64,000 nucleotides of DNA from DATAYA01 sp963754235 (GTDB taxonomy: Bacteria > Pseudomonadota > Alphaproteobacteria > Acetobacterales > Acetobacteraceae), in the NCBI GenBank assembly GCA_963754235.1, contig CAVWFK010000001.1:248001-312000 (forward strand), in the 5' to 3' direction. Below are positions 8,923 to 17,835 of this stretch, in pieces. Position 1 is the first letter of the stretch. Every line of letters begins with the position of its first letter. A program made the translations under genes and the position numbers. Under the pieces are notes generated by a model, which did no database searches, was not told where the DNA came from, and saw only the letters and a list, made by a program, of their open reading frames with translations.

Positions 8923-8940
8923 CGTACAAAAATACGTACG
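8923..8940. promoter_or_regulatory. Probable YefM operator
   Basis: Two GTAC-centred hexamers, CGTACA at 8923-8928 and CGTACG at 8935-8940, lie 12 bases centre to centre just upstream of yefM. In the well-studied yefM-yoeB operator, TGTACA-core palindromes with this spacing bind YefM. The match is to spacing and GTAC core, not to the full hexamer. Confidence 0.45.
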
Positions 8941-8967
8941 TTAGATGGCTGAACCGGAGCTACTCCT

Positions 8968-9240
8968 GTGCCCGTATCCTACACCGACCTGCGGCAGAAC
9001 CTGGCGCGCTACCTGGTCGAGGCTGTCGAGGGACGGGTGCCAATCGTGGTCACCCGCCAAGGTGGCAAGGGCAATGTCGTGATGATCTCCGAGGCCGAGT
9101 TCGCGGGCTGGCAGGAAACGGTGCACCTGCTGAGCAGCCCGCGGAATGCTGAGCGGCTGCTCCGCGGCGTACGCCAAGCCGAAGCCGGTCAGCTCCAGGC
9201 CCATGACTTGGTGTCGCCAAACATCGCCTCCGAGGCGTGA
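8968..9240 (+). CDS. yefM: YefM/Phd-type antitoxin
   Basis: A 90-residue antitoxin with GTG start and GGAG upstream. The N-terminal DNA-binding fold reads SYTDLRQNLARYLVEAV, followed by PIVVTRQGGKGNVVMIS and EFAGWQETVHLLSSP, the classic YefM pattern. The extended C-terminal tail would wrap and block a YoeB toxin and co-repress the operon. The frame is intact. Its stop overlaps the yoeB start, but yoeB is frameshifted, so this is functionally an orphan antitoxin if the sequence is right. Confidence 0.92.
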   Translation: MPVSYTDLRQNLARYLVEAVEGRVPIVVTRQGGKGNVVMISEAEFAGWQETVHLLSSPRNAERLLRGVRQAEAGQLQAHDLVSPNIASEA

Positions 9241-9502
9241 ACATCCATTTCAGCGACGATGGGTGGGATGAATACCTCTGCTGGGCACGGACTGACCCGG
9301 GTATCCATCGACGGCTGAATGAGCTGATCGAAGACGCACGGCGACATCCGTTCACGGGGCTGGGCAAGCCGGAGGCGAAGGCGATCTCTCGGGCTGGTGG
9401 TCCCGGCGGATCACCGGCGAGCATCGGCTGGTGTACCGGGTGCAGGGACGAAGGGGCGAGGACCGGCGCATGGAGGTCATCCAGTGCAGGCATCATTATT
9501 GA
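9237..9502 (+). pseudogene. yoeB: YoeB-type mRNA interferase toxin, one-base frameshift
   Basis: The N-terminal half starts at 9237 with NIHFSDDGWDEYLCW and runs to GLGKPEA. One base is missing near 9378-9385 (AAGGC where AAGGGC is expected), and the rest continues in another frame as GDLSGWWSRRITGEHRLVYR and then MEVIQCRHHY with stop at 9500-9502. The restored protein keeps the Glu, Arg, His and Tyr used by YoeB to cut ribosome-bound mRNA. As written, the catalytic C-terminal half cannot be made. The damage is a single indel, so a sequencing error is possible. Confidence 0.85.
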
Positions 9503-9638
9503 ATTAGGGGTTGCGGTCGCTCAGCCAGAGGCCAATCGGCTTCAGGACAGGCTCATATCGGGGTTCTCGCGCCCGCGACTGTGCAGGATCGATTATGGGA
9601 CTAGACTGACGTGTCATTATCGGGTGAGCGGAGCCGGA

Positions 9639-9890
9639 ATGAAAAGCTGGCCGGTCCACGACGCCAAGGCCTGCTTCAGCGAGCTTTTGGACACGTGTTT
9701 GAAGGAAGGCCCGCGGGTGGTCACGAAGCGCGGCGCCGATGTGGCTGTACTCGTCCCGGTCCGGGACTGGCGCCGCCTCCAACAATCGGCGCGTCCGACT
9801 TTTAAGGAGCTTCTTCTGGCGCCGATGGCTCGGGGCGACATTCCGGTGCCTGGGCGCGGCCGTCTCCGCCACCGGCAGCCTGCCGGCTGA
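9639..9890 (+). CDS. Phd/YefM-like (VapB-type) antitoxin
   Basis: An 83-residue protein beginning MKSWPVHDAKACFSELLDTC and continuing RVVTKRGADVAVLVPVRDW, which is the Phd/YefM DNA-binding fold. The C-terminal region contains PTFKELLLAPMARGD, typical of antitoxins that neutralise PIN-domain toxins. A broken vapC starts 11 bases downstream, so this is the intact half of a disrupted pair. It is a second, different antitoxin within 400 bases of yefM. Confidence 0.8.
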   Translation: MKSWPVHDAKACFSELLDTCLKEGPRVVTKRGADVAVLVPVRDWRRLQQSARPTFKELLLAPMARGDIPVPGRGRLRHRQPAG

Positions 9891-9901
9891 ACCGAGCATA
9901 C

Positions 9902-10027
9902 ATGTACTTGCTCGACCTCAATGTTGTGTCCGAGCTTCGACGGCCGCGGCGACACCGGGCCCTGCTTGCTTCGCTCCGAAGCGTGTCTGACGCGGACTTC
10001 CGTGCCTGTTCCTCGATCAATTCCTAA
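9902..10027 (+). pseudogene. VapC-type PIN toxin, 5' fragment
   Basis: A 41-codon open frame begins MYLLDLNVVSELRRPR and continues HRALLASLRSVSDADF, then ends at TAA 10025. This is the start of a PIN-domain ribonuclease, which is normally about 135 residues; the usual first acidic motif LLDTN reads LLDLN here. A matching 3' fragment lies near 10,715-10,815. Translation would give only the first beta strand and helix, so no active toxin. The end overlaps the GIY-YIG gene on the other strand. Confidence 0.75.
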
Positions 10028-10568
10028 AGTGGCCAATGTTTGAATTATGTGCGCTGTTAATCGAGATGCGGAGCAGAAGCGCCTCAACGTTAGTCCGCAA
10101 TGCCCTATCATCGATCCTATACAGGGATACGTACTTTGCCATATCCCGTATGACAGGGCGTGCCTTCTTAAGGTTCGGGCCAACGCGAATACCGACCGGA
10201 ACCCTTCTGTTCAGAGATTGGTTCACCTCTTGATGGAAATTGGCTGCTTGCCCGATATAAAGGATCTTGGCGCTTGAGTCGAGAATTACATAAACACCTG
10301 GCGTCTGCGGCAAATGCGTGTGTGCCAGCTCGCTGATCTCGACGATCTTGGAAAACGAAGGGGGGGCCATGTTCCGAACGTAACTCGTCAGGCAGGATTC
10401 GAGGAATCTCTCACCGGGTACCCACACTCCGTTCAGACACTTGCCCATATTTCCTGGCATCTTACCGCATATTTTCGCAAACTCAGTTCTGGTCCGAAGC
10501 CCTGATAGGGCGAACAGCTTCTTCAGAAACTCAGTGTTCGCAGGATTACGTGCCATTGCCTTCAGCAC
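10017..10568 (-). CDS. GIY-YIG domain nuclease-like protein
   Basis: A protein of 180-183 residues (GTG 10568 or ATG 10556). The first 80 residues resemble a helix-turn-helix or Cro-like segment (TRTEFAKICGKMPGNMGK). The C-terminal part has the GIY-YIG core: GVYVILDSSAKILYIGQA, an Arg in LNRRVPVG, and the metal-binding Glu in NVEALLLRI. GIY-YIG enzymes cut DNA in homing endonucleases, repair and restriction. Base composition is visibly less GC-rich than the flanks, suggesting transfer. The gene lies between two fragments of one vapC, so it probably arrived as an insertion. A function in mobility or defence is inference. Confidence 0.7.
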   Translation of the reverse strand: MLKAMARNPANTEFLKKLFALSGLRTRTEFAKICGKMPGNMGKCLNGVWVPGERFLESCLTSYVRNMAPPSFSKIVEISELAHTHLPQTPGVYVILDSSAKILYIGQAANFHQEVNQSLNRRVPVGIRVGPNLKKARPVIRDMAKYVSLYRIDDRALRTNVEALLLRISINSAHNSNIGHFRN

Positions 10569-10714
10569 CGAGATATCTGTTGAAGCCAGAATGATCGCAA
10601 GGTCTATAAGGTCATGTCCAGCGACCTTATTCGTCCCTCAGGACGCTAGCGCCCCCCAATCACCTCCTTTGTGTCCCCCGCCGGAAGGTTCTGTCCAGCA
10701 TGGACATACTGCTG

Positions 10715-10815
10715 CTGCCACGCCGCATGGGGTCGCGGACGATCTCATCGAGGATGATCGCTACCACGGCAGAGGTTCATAACCTCACGATCGCTACGCG
10801 CAACGCTGGGTTCCG
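10715..10815 (+). pseudogene. VapC-type PIN toxin, 3' fragment
   Basis: In one frame the sequence gives HGVADDLIED, and a few bases later in another frame MIATTAEVHNLTIATRN. Joined, they match the C-terminal half of VapC toxins, where DDLIED is followed by a conserved DAMIAAT-like and EVHGLT-like segment and then TRN. About five bases are missing at the join. No other vapC is near, so this is most simply the lost 3' end of the fragment at 9902. Confidence 0.5.
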
Positions 10816-10841
10816 CCGCTCCTGCCTGCGGCTCATCGCGT

Positions 10842-10957
10842 TATCGCATCGAGTTCGGAGACCGGCGCGTGCTCATCATGGGCAACACGACCACGCTGCC
10901 GCAGATCGCCGGGTCGGAAGACCTGACGAAATCAGTGTCCCATTCTCTACACATGGT
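10842..10957 (+). pseudogene. Possible fragment of an MBL-fold metallohydrolase
   Basis: The frame from 10842 reads YRIEFGDRRVLIMGNTTTLP and further towards SHSLH, which resembles the YRI..GGR.VVISGDT strand pair of metallo-beta-lactamase-fold hydrolases with the Asp changed to Asn. It has no start and runs into the att repeat. This is a short match and may be chance. Confidence 0.3.
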
Positions 10958-11002
10958 TGGCGTCCCGTACGGGATTCGAACCCGTGTTGCCAACGTGAAA
11001 GG
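10958..11002. repeat. Left attachment repeat (copy of tRNA-Glu 3' end)
   Basis: These 45 bases are identical to 30,220-30,264, the 3' end of the tRNA-Glu gene from CCA through the T arm and variable loop to the UUC anticodon loop. The copy lacks the 5' half of the tRNA. It sits 143 bases before the integrase, as expected for one boundary of an element that integrates in a tRNA 3' end. Confidence 0.9.
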
Positions 11003-11145
11003 ATGACAACAGCCGTCCGCTGGCATTCGGGGCTGACGGCCTAAGCCTCGGCAATATTTGCGAAGCGTCCGCATTTATTCGCTTGCGTTCGTGGCCATGT
11101 ATGCCGTAGCGTTGCTTCCGCACGGCACAGACTGGACCTGGCCCC

Positions 11146-12438
11146 ATGTCCCGCAAGGTTCGCGACGACCGGCTCGAAACCCGGACGGCCCGGTTGAAGC
11201 TGCCGCCGCGGCGCGAGCCCTATTTTCGCTCAATCCAGACCGGCAGGGCGATCGGCTATCGGCGGCTCGAGGGGGGGAAGGCCGGAACCTGGATCGCACG
11301 TCATTACGATCCAGAGGGCACGCCGACTCGGCGCTATCAGTCGCTCGGGATCGCCGACGACCTGCTCGATGCAGACGGGGTGACGACGTTTACCTTTGGG
11401 CAGGCGCAGGAGCGGGCGCGCACTTGGTTCGCCGACATGGCGCGCACTGGCGGCACCGTGACGGCGCCGCTGACAGTGGCGCAGGCGGTGGATCATTATC
11501 TGGCGGACTACCGCGCCCGCGGCGGCAAGGCCGCCCGCTACGTCGAGACGACCTTCAATTTCCACGTCCTGCCGGCGCTCGGCAGCCGCAAGGTCGCGAG
11601 CGTGACGCCGGGCACGATCCGGGCATGGCACCGCAGCCTGGCGACTGCGCCGGCCCGGCTGCGCACCAGCCCGAAGGCGACGAAGCCGAATGTGCGTGCG
11701 CTGGCGGCCGATGATGCCGATGCGCACCGGGCGCGCCGCGCGACCGCCAATGCCGTGCTGACGCTGCTCAAGGCGGCGCTGAACCTCGCCTTTCGCGAGG
11801 GGCGGGTGACGAGCGATGACGCGTGGCGGCGCGTGCTCCCTTTCCCGAAGGTGGCGGCGGCGCGGGTGCGCTATCTCGGCGATGACGAAGCCCTGCGGCT
11901 GATCAACGCCTGTCCGCCGGACCTGCGGGTGCTGGTGACGGCGGCGCTGCTGACGGGCTGCCGCTACATGGAATTGGCGACGCTGCACGCGGCCGACGTG
12001 GATGCCGATGCTGGCGTGCTGACGATCCGGGCGAGCAAGAGCGGGGCGGCGCGGCACGTGGTGCTGACGGACGAAGCGCGGCGCTTCTTCGCCGCCCTGA
12101 TGGCAGGCAAGGCATCCTCGGCGCTGCTGCTGACGCGCGACGACGGCAGCCTGTGGGGCCGCTCGCATCAAGGCCGCCCGCTGCGCGCCGCCTGCGGCCG
12201 GGCCGGAATCAAGCCCGCTGTCAGCTTCCACATCCTGCGCCACACGCACGCGAGCCGGCTGGCGATGCGCGGCGTGCCGATGGGCGTGATCGCGGCCCAG
12301 CTTGGGCATTCCGACGTGAAGCTGACGGCGCGCCACTACGCGCATCTCTCGCCCGGCTACGTCGCCGACACGATCCGCGCAGCCTTCGGCGAACTGGGCG
12401 TGGTGCCCGAGACAGTTGTGGTGCCGATCCGCGCCTGA
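11146..12438 (+). CDS. Tyrosine-family site-specific integrase
   Basis: A 430-residue recombinase. Residues 30-90 look like an arm-binding region, 105-180 a SAM-like core-binding domain (LTVAQAVDHYLADYRARG), and 225-410 the catalytic domain. The active-site set is complete: Arg in TGCRYMEL, Lys in ASKSGAARH, HxxR in HILRHTHAS, His in LGHSD, and the nucleophile Tyr in TARHYAHLS. It would catalyse integration into and excision from the tRNA-Glu 3' end. Its frame is intact, in contrast to many other island genes. Confidence 0.95.
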   Translation: MSRKVRDDRLETRTARLKLPPRREPYFRSIQTGRAIGYRRLEGGKAGTWIARHYDPEGTPTRRYQSLGIADDLLDADGVTTFTFGQAQERARTWFADMARTGGTVTAPLTVAQAVDHYLADYRARGGKAARYVETTFNFHVLPALGSRKVASVTPGTIRAWHRSLATAPARLRTSPKATKPNVRALAADDADAHRARRATANAVLTLLKAALNLAFREGRVTSDDAWRRVLPFPKVAAARVRYLGDDEALRLINACPPDLRVLVTAALLTGCRYMELATLHAADVDADAGVLTIRASKSGAARHVVLTDEARRFFAALMAGKASSALLLTRDDGSLWGRSHQGRPLRAACGRAGIKPAVSFHILRHTHASRLAMRGVPMGVIAAQLGHSDVKLTARHYAHLSPGYVADTIRAAFGELGVVPETVVVPIRA

Positions 12439-12535
12439 GTGATCCGCGCCGCGCGGCTCGCGGGCAATGCAGGGGTGGCCGGGGGCGCGGGAACGCCGCC
12501 CGGCCGTAGCCCCGTGAACCAAGGATGGGAACCCC

Positions 12536-12994
12536 ATGGACGGGACCAAGCTGAGCTTTACCAAAAACGCACCTGCGGGGCGAGACGCCGCAGCCGGTGG
12601 CGCATCCCGCCGCGCGCTGCTCGGCGCTGCGGTCGCAGCACCCATGGCCGCGCTGCCCGTGGTTGCGGCTACCGGCGCGCTCGGTGGCGATGCCGAGCTG
12701 CTGCGGGTGTGCCGCGAGTTTCAACGGCTCGACAAGCGCTTGAGGAAATGAACCGCTGGGGAGGCAGCGACGACGACCTGGACGCAACCAACGCCGCGTG
12801 GTGGGCCGTGCTGCGGGAGGGGATCGACCTTCCCGGCCCGCACCTCGGAGGGTTTGCGCGCCAAGGCTGCGGTCGCCCTGGCCGCGATGACCAGTCTCGC
12901 AACTCCTCGCATCGACGACACGTTCGACGAAGTTGCCCGCGACGATCTGCGCCTTGTCGCGTCAGTCCTGCGCGACGTGACGGGGAGGGCCTGA
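12536..12994 (+). pseudogene. Island hypothetical protein, two compensating frameshifts
   Basis: The first frame begins MDGTKLSFTKNAPAGRDA and contains SRRALLGAAVAAP, a twin-arginine-like hydrophobic segment, then stops at 12,751. Restoring one base near 12,735 gives EMNRWGGSDDDLDATNAAWW, and removing one near 12,832 gives ARTSEGLRAKAAVALAAM through VASVLRDVTGRA with stop at 12,992. Joined, the product is about 152 residues and ends four bases before the next ATG. I do not recognise a function. Confidence 0.55.
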
Positions 12995-12997
12995 GCG

Positions 12998-13231
12998 ATG
13001 ACATGCCCGAACATCATCCGGCTCGCCGCACCCGCGACGGCCGAGGCGCTGATCCTGCTGCGCCGCTTCGCCGCCTTGCCGGGGCATGATGACCAGATCG
13101 CGTTCATGGCCGCGTGCCTCAACGTCGTCAGCGGCGATCCCGTCGAGGCCACCTACTGCCGCTTCTACGCGCGGGCGCAGGCCAAGGCCCGGCGGGTTGG
13201 GACGGCGGCGCACTCCGGCGAGGGCCGCTGA
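12998..13231 (+). CDS. Small island hypothetical protein
   Basis: A 77-residue protein (MTCPNIIRLAAPATAEALIL) with a hydrophobic N-terminal helix and a Lys/Arg-rich tail. It starts 3 bases after the preceding stop, and the next gene follows within 2 bases, so it belongs to a run of tightly packed small genes. No family recognised. Confidence 0.5.
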   Translation: MTCPNIIRLAAPATAEALILLRRFAALPGHDDQIAFMAACLNVVSGDPVEATYCRFYARAQAKARRVGTAAHSGEGR

Positions 13232-13232
13232 T

Positions 13233-13493
13233 ATGAACCACGCAAAGCTGCCTGAGCATCCCGGCGATCCCGCCGATGGCGCTGGACGCCCCGCGATCGA
13301 GGCGATGGAACGCGCCTTGAGCGAAATCCACGATGGCGTGCTGGTGCTCTCGGCACTCGGGCGCGTCGATCCGACTCGCTACGAAATCGAGCCGGACGCG
13401 CTCGCATGGTTGGCGAAGCGGCTGCGGGCCGACGTGGACCGGGCGTTCGCCGAAAGCGAGGTGCTTGACCGTGCGATGCGCGGGCCGGTGTGA
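13233..13493 (+). CDS. Small island hypothetical protein
   Basis: An 86-residue acidic protein started at ATG 13233 (MNHAKLPEHPGDPADG). It is predicted mainly helical, with the stretch AIEAMERALSEIHDGVLVLS. Its stop overlaps the GTG of the following gene, so the two are probably co-translated. No family recognised. Confidence 0.55.
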   Translation: MNHAKLPEHPGDPADGAGRPAIEAMERALSEIHDGVLVLSALGRVDPTRYEIEPDALAWLAKRLRADVDRAFAESEVLDRAMRGPV

Positions 13494-14476
13494 GCATGGC
13501 CCATGCGCCGCGTGGGAAGCCGGCCGACGGGGGTGCGGCTTCGGCCGCACCTTCGGCATCGGGCGAGGGCGAGGGGGTGGCGGGCTCCGCGCACGAAGGC
13601 TTGCTGCCGTACGTGCCTTGGGCGGACGCAATCGAATGGGTCGCGTTCGGCTCGTGCGCTTCGGAAGCCGAAAGGCGACGCGAGGCGCTGGATAGACGGG
13701 ATCGTTGGTGCAACCGGGGGGATCAGCCGTTGCTCGCGTCGCTCAAAGCGCGCGGCGGCGTGCTCGAAGGCAGCGACGGGCCTTGCTGTCTACTGCTGGT
13801 TGCGAATCCGTCGGCCGCCACTCAAAGAAGATTGCGCTGGATCAGCGCGAAAGCGAGCCGTCGCGCCGGCCGGATCGTCACCTTCCGCGAGCTGGCTGAC
13901 GTTCTCGGCCGCGAGCTGCAAGCGCTGGCCGATGCGCATAGGCAACTGCTGGATGCCTTTCGCGAGGGAAAACTGCCGGCGTGGGGAAAGTTTGAGTTTG
14001 CGCAGGATGAGCGCGCACGGCGCCGCTTCGGTTCCGCCGCTGGAAAGCAGTTAATCCCGCCTGATTTGCTGCCCGAATATGGGGCGACGATCACGCCTTA
14101 TGGTCGGCTTGGCGCTGATCCTGCCGATCCTATCGGGTATCGGCAATATGTCGGCCCGGTCTTTCGAGACGTGCATTTCGAACGTCACGAATTGCTGGCG
14201 CTATGGCCGGCGGCTCGGGCCGCGGTTGTTGGCATAGCAGAGCCGGTGGCAACCGACCGAACGGGCGCACCCGGACGCCCGACCAGCCGCCACCTCGTCG
14301 AAGCCGAGTTTGGACAACGCACACATCGCGGCGAGGTGCGCCCGAAAATAGGCGAGGAAGCCAAGGCTTTATCGAGCTGGCTGACCGCGACGCATCCGGG
14401 TTTTGCACAGATGGAGCCCCGGACCATCGAGAACGTCATTCGCACGGATAACCAGCGGCACAAGCGCACGAAATGA
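13490..14476 (+). CDS. Island hypothetical protein, 328 aa
   Basis: The GTG at 13490 overlaps the previous stop; ATG 13496 is an alternative start. The N-terminal 35 residues are low-complexity Ala/Gly. The middle has the segment LLVANPSAATQRRLRWISAK and a helical region TFRELADVLGRELQALADAH; the C terminus is basic (IRTDNQRHKRTK). It is intact and one of the longest proteins of the island. I do not recognise a domain. Its position between the integrase and the AlpA-like gene suggests an element-maintenance role, but nothing in the sequence proves it. Confidence 0.6.
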   Translation: MSMAHAPRGKPADGGAASAAPSASGEGEGVAGSAHEGLLPYVPWADAIEWVAFGSCASEAERRREALDRRDRWCNRGDQPLLASLKARGGVLEGSDGPCCLLLVANPSAATQRRLRWISAKASRRAGRIVTFRELADVLGRELQALADAHRQLLDAFREGKLPAWGKFEFAQDERARRRFGSAAGKQLIPPDLLPEYGATITPYGRLGADPADPIGYRQYVGPVFRDVHFERHELLALWPAARAAVVGIAEPVATDRTGAPGRPTSRHLVEAEFGQRTHRGEVRPKIGEEAKALSSWLTATHPGFAQMEPRTIENVIRTDNQRHKRTK

Positions 14477-14561
14477 TCGGTCTATACAATTTCGTGCAGC
14501 TTTATCGTGCATCGCTCGCCAGTATGTTCGCGGCAGTTCTTGTGAGCCGGAGTGAACTGCT

Positions 14562-14840
14562 GTGAGTACTGCCACACGACACATCCAGGTCCCCGAGGGG
14601 GCACGCATGCCGGGAGTGGAACCCACCACTTCCTGCCCGCCGAAGTATGCGACCCTTCCGGAGTGGTGCCGCATCTCGGGGATGGGCCGCACGAATACCT
14701 ACCTTGCCCTGAGCCGCGGCGACTTGAAGGCGCACAAGCTGGGCAGCCGGCTACTGATCGACGTCGAGCACGGCTTGGCTTGGATCGCATCGCTGCCGAC
14801 TGCGACGATCCGCGTCCGCCAGCCGAAGCGTGCCGCATAA
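14562..14840 (+). CDS. AlpA/excisionase-like DNA-binding protein
   Basis: A 92-residue protein with GTG start. Residues 25-75 read PPKYATLPEWCRISGMGRTN, then TYLALSRGDLKAHKLGSRLL and IDVEHGLAWIASL. That is a MerR/excisionase-type winged helix in which a short helix-turn-helix is followed by a K.GSR.LI beta hairpin. Such AlpA-like proteins act as recombination directionality factors or as activators of integrase genes in prophages and satellites. It sits between the integrase end and the primase, the usual place. Confidence 0.75.
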   Translation: MSTATRHIQVPEGARMPGVEPTTSCPPKYATLPEWCRISGMGRTNTYLALSRGDLKAHKLGSRLLIDVEHGLAWIASLPTATIRVRQPKRAA

Positions 14841-14844
14841 CGAA

Positions 14845-14874
14845 ACCGCCGGCCCCTGCTCGGGAACCGGCGGT
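14845..14874. terminator. Hairpin after AlpA-like gene
   Basis: ACCGCCGG at 14845 pairs with CCGGCGGT ending at 14874 around a 14-base loop, four bases after the alpA-like stop. There is no T-run, so intrinsic termination is uncertain. Confidence 0.4.
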
Positions 14875-14965
14875 GGATCGCGAGGAACTCGTTCTGGCAA
14901 AAAGGATCTTACGCGATCCGCGGCGGCCCGCGCAAGGCCGGCATCACACCGTAAGGAATGCCGAA

Positions 14966-15082
14966 ATGCTTAACAGAGACCCGACGCCTCGGCGGCAACA
15001 GCGCGGGCCGCAACGATGTTCCTGCGCGCTGGGCGAAGTCGTGCGCCTCACGCGCCGGCAGGGCGAGGTGCGCGATGCCTGA
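14966..15082 (+). CDS. Short ORF overlapping primase start
   Basis: A 38-codon frame (MLNRDPTPRRQQRGPQRC, then SCALGEVVRLTRRQGEVRDA) whose stop overlaps the primase ATG by eight bases. The overlap suggests translational coupling. It is arginine-rich with two cysteines. No function is assigned, and it may be non-coding. Confidence 0.35.
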   Translation: MLNRDPTPRRQQRGPQRCSCALGEVVRLTRRQGEVRDA

Positions 15083-17408
15083 CGGTATGACGCTCGCGGA
15101 CCTCGCGCCCACGCCGCGCTGGGTTGCCTGGATGAACGAACCGCGTGGCGACAAGCTGACGAAGGCGCCCTATTCGGCACCCGGCCGCAAGGCAAAGGCC
15201 GACGATCCCTCGACCTGGCGCAGCCGCGCGCAAGCCGAAGCGGTTGCCGGGCGCATCACCAATGGCAAGGGTGGCGGCATCGGGATCGAACTTGGCGATC
15301 TCGGCGACGGCTGGTATCTCGCGGGCATCGACTTCGATACCTGTCGCACACCGGACGGTACGATCAAGCCTTGGGCCGCCGAGGTGATGATGCGGATCGA
15401 CAGCTACGCGGAGACCTCGCCGAGCGGCACTGGCGTCAAGGTCTTCTTCTTGTCGCGAAGGCGGAAATGGTGACACTGCGCGACGCGATGGGAACCGCGC
15501 ACGGAAAGCATGGAAGCGCGGCAGGGGCGAGCACCCGCCAGCGATCGAACTGCACGTCAGCAACCGCTATTTCGCGGTCACAGGCGAGCATCTTCCCGAT
15601 ACACCTGCCGAACTGCGCCCGGTATCGCTCGCCATGCTCTCGTGGCTCGTCCGCGAGGCCGGGCCAGCATTCGTTGGGAGCGGCGCCGCAGGCGGCAATG
15701 CGGATAGCACCACCGGATCGGGCGTCGCCGATCAATCACGATCGGCAAAGGCGTTCCGCCTGGCCTGCCAGTTCGCTCGCAACGGCCTCGATCGGGCGGC
15801 GGTTGAAAGGGCCGTCGCGAATAATCCCGAAACGGGCGAGTGGTTGGTGGAAAAAGGCCGCGCAAATGGTGGCAGGGAGCTTGCTCGATTGCTCGACAAG
15901 GCGCTGGCTTATACGAGCGGCGAGTCGGCACCCGACCCGAGCTGCTGGCGCACCCCGATATGGGCGTGCTGCGGCTGCATCGCCGCGCGCCACCCGCATT
16001 GCCGCTCGACGTGTTCGGGCCGGCCTGGCGCCAATGGATCGAGGACGCAGCGGACGCTGCCGCCTGCCCGCCGACTACGTGGCGGCGCCGCTGCTCGCGG
16101 CGGCCTCGGCGCTGATCGGCAATGGCCGGTGGGCGCAGGCAACGCCCGGCTGGGCCGAGCCGCCGCATCTCTGGTGCGCGTCGGTGGGCGAATCCGGAAA
16201 CGGCAAGTCGCCTGGCGCCGATGCACTGATGCGGGACGTGCTGCCCACCATCGAGCGCAACATGATCGCGGATTTCCCCGACAGGCTGCGCGAGTGGCGC
16301 GCCGCCGCCGAGGCGCACGCTGCCCGCGTCGAGCAATGGAAGGCGGACGTGCGGACCGCGCAGAAAGGCGGAAACGCGCCGCCGCTGCCACCCGAGGGCG
16401 AGGCGCCCGCCGAGCCGCAGATACCACGGCTCCGGCAGTCGGATGTGACGATCGAGAAGGTCGCGGAACTGCTCGCCAGTGCGGCGCCGAAGGGACTGCT
16501 GATCGTGCGCGACGAATTGGCGGGGTGGTTGCTCGGCATGACCGCTTACAACGACGCCGGCCGCGCGTTCTGGATCGAGGCATACGGCGGCCGGCCTTAC
16601 CGGGTCGAGCGGCAGAAGCATCCGCAGCCGATCGAGGTGCCGCGCCTTGTGGTCGCGGTCACGGGCGGCACGCAACCCGACAAGCTCGGCGAGCTGATGC
16701 GCGAGGCCGATGACGGGCTGCTCGCCCGGTTCTGCTGGTGCTGGCCCGAGCCGGTGCCGTTCGCCCTCGGGCGGCGCCCGCCCGGCGTCGAGTGGGCGAC
16801 CGCCGCGCTTGACCGGCTGCGGCTGCTCGACCTGGTGCCTGGCGCGGAGCCGGGCGCGCCGCCGCGCCCGCTGCTGGTGCCGCTCGCCGAGGATGCGCTT
16901 GCCCGAGCTGGTTGCGTTCGCGCGGGAGATGCAGGACCGCCAGCAGACGGCTGGCGGACTGATGCGCTCGGCATTGGGTAAGGCGCGCGGGACCGCGCTG
17001 CGGCTGTCCCTGGTGCTCGCCCATTTGTGGTGGTGCGGCGCGGAAGGCATGGCGCCCGCCGCCGGGCGCGATCAGCAAGGCGGCCTTCCTCGCCGCCGTA
17101 AGCTTCGTCGCCGACTACCTGATGCCGATGGCCGAGCGGGTCTATGGCGACGCCGCCACGCCGCCGGCCGATCGGAACGCCGCGACGCTGGCGCGGTGGA
17201 TCGTCAAGACGCGGGCCGGCCGAGGTTCACGTGCGCCATCTTCAACGCGACGTGCGGTTGCCCGGCCTGAGCGATGCCGAGGCGATCCACGCGGCCTGCA
17301 GCGAACTGGTCGCGGCCGGGTGGTTGATCCCGCCCGTCAGCGGCGGCACGGCCGGCCGGCAAGGCCGCCTACACGGTCAACCCGAAGGCATGGGAAACGG
17401 CGCCATGA
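15075..17408 (+). pseudogene. Primase-helicase-like protein (DUF3987 type), about eight frame changes
   Basis: The start at 15075 gives LADLAPTPRWVAWMNEPRGD and LAGIDFDTCRTPDG, a bifunctional primase-polymerase-like N terminus. After frame changes near 15,455 and 15,512 come NRYFAVTGEHLPD and the helical linker LACQFARNGLDRAAVERAV. Further changes near 15,937 and 16,062 lead to the DUF3987-type helicase part with Walker A GESGNGKSPGADAL and VRDELAGWLLGM (about 16,080-16,900). Others near 16,900, 17,060, 17,222 and 17,352 carry it through ARGTALRLSLVLAHLWWCG and LARWIVKTRA to the stop at 17,406. Each change is about one base. The intact protein would be about 775 residues and start replication of the excised element. 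As written no full product can be made. Confidence 0.7.
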
Positions 17409-17542
17409 GCCGCTGGGCAGCTGCATTCCGGCCCTAGCCTATCCGGCGGCAGACACAATTGACACCACTGACACGACGTTTCTGCCGGTCCGCAGCGGCA
17501 GGGTTTGTCAAATGTGTCCGTTGTGTCACCCTGTCGGAAAGG

Positions 17543-17835
17543 GTGGATAGCGCCGCTATCGCCGCCGAGCCGCCGTTACCCGCACCCGGCACGCCCGAGC
17601 GCGACCGGCTCGACGCGCTGCACCGGGCGGCCGTGCCGGCTACCGCGCCGCCGCCCTAAGCGCCCGCCGAGCTGGGCGGACCCGGAGCCCGCCCACTCGC
17701 GGGTGCTGCTGTTCCTGTTGCGGCGGGTCGACCTGGTGGTGCGAGGCCGCGGCGCCCACGGGCTGGCGGTGCGCGGTCTGCCATCCGGCGCCGCGATCCT
17801 GGCCGGCCGGGCGGGTGCGCGAGGTGCGGACATGA
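17543..17835 (+). pseudogene. Degenerate small ORF with zinc-ribbon-like cysteines
   Basis: One frame from GTG 17543 reads VDSAAIAAEPPLPAPGTPER and then DRLDALHRAAV. After a shift near 17,640 a second frame reaches TWWCEAAAPTGWRCAVCHPA and a stop overlapping the next ATG. The spaced cysteines (C, then C-x2-C-H) look like a zinc ribbon. Both halves are short and the join is inferred. Confidence 0.3.

Noticed and set aside
10958..11002. A second tRNA-Glu gene at the left boundary
   Set aside because: Only the last 45 bases of the tRNA are present; the 5' half and D arm are missing, so it is an attachment-site copy.
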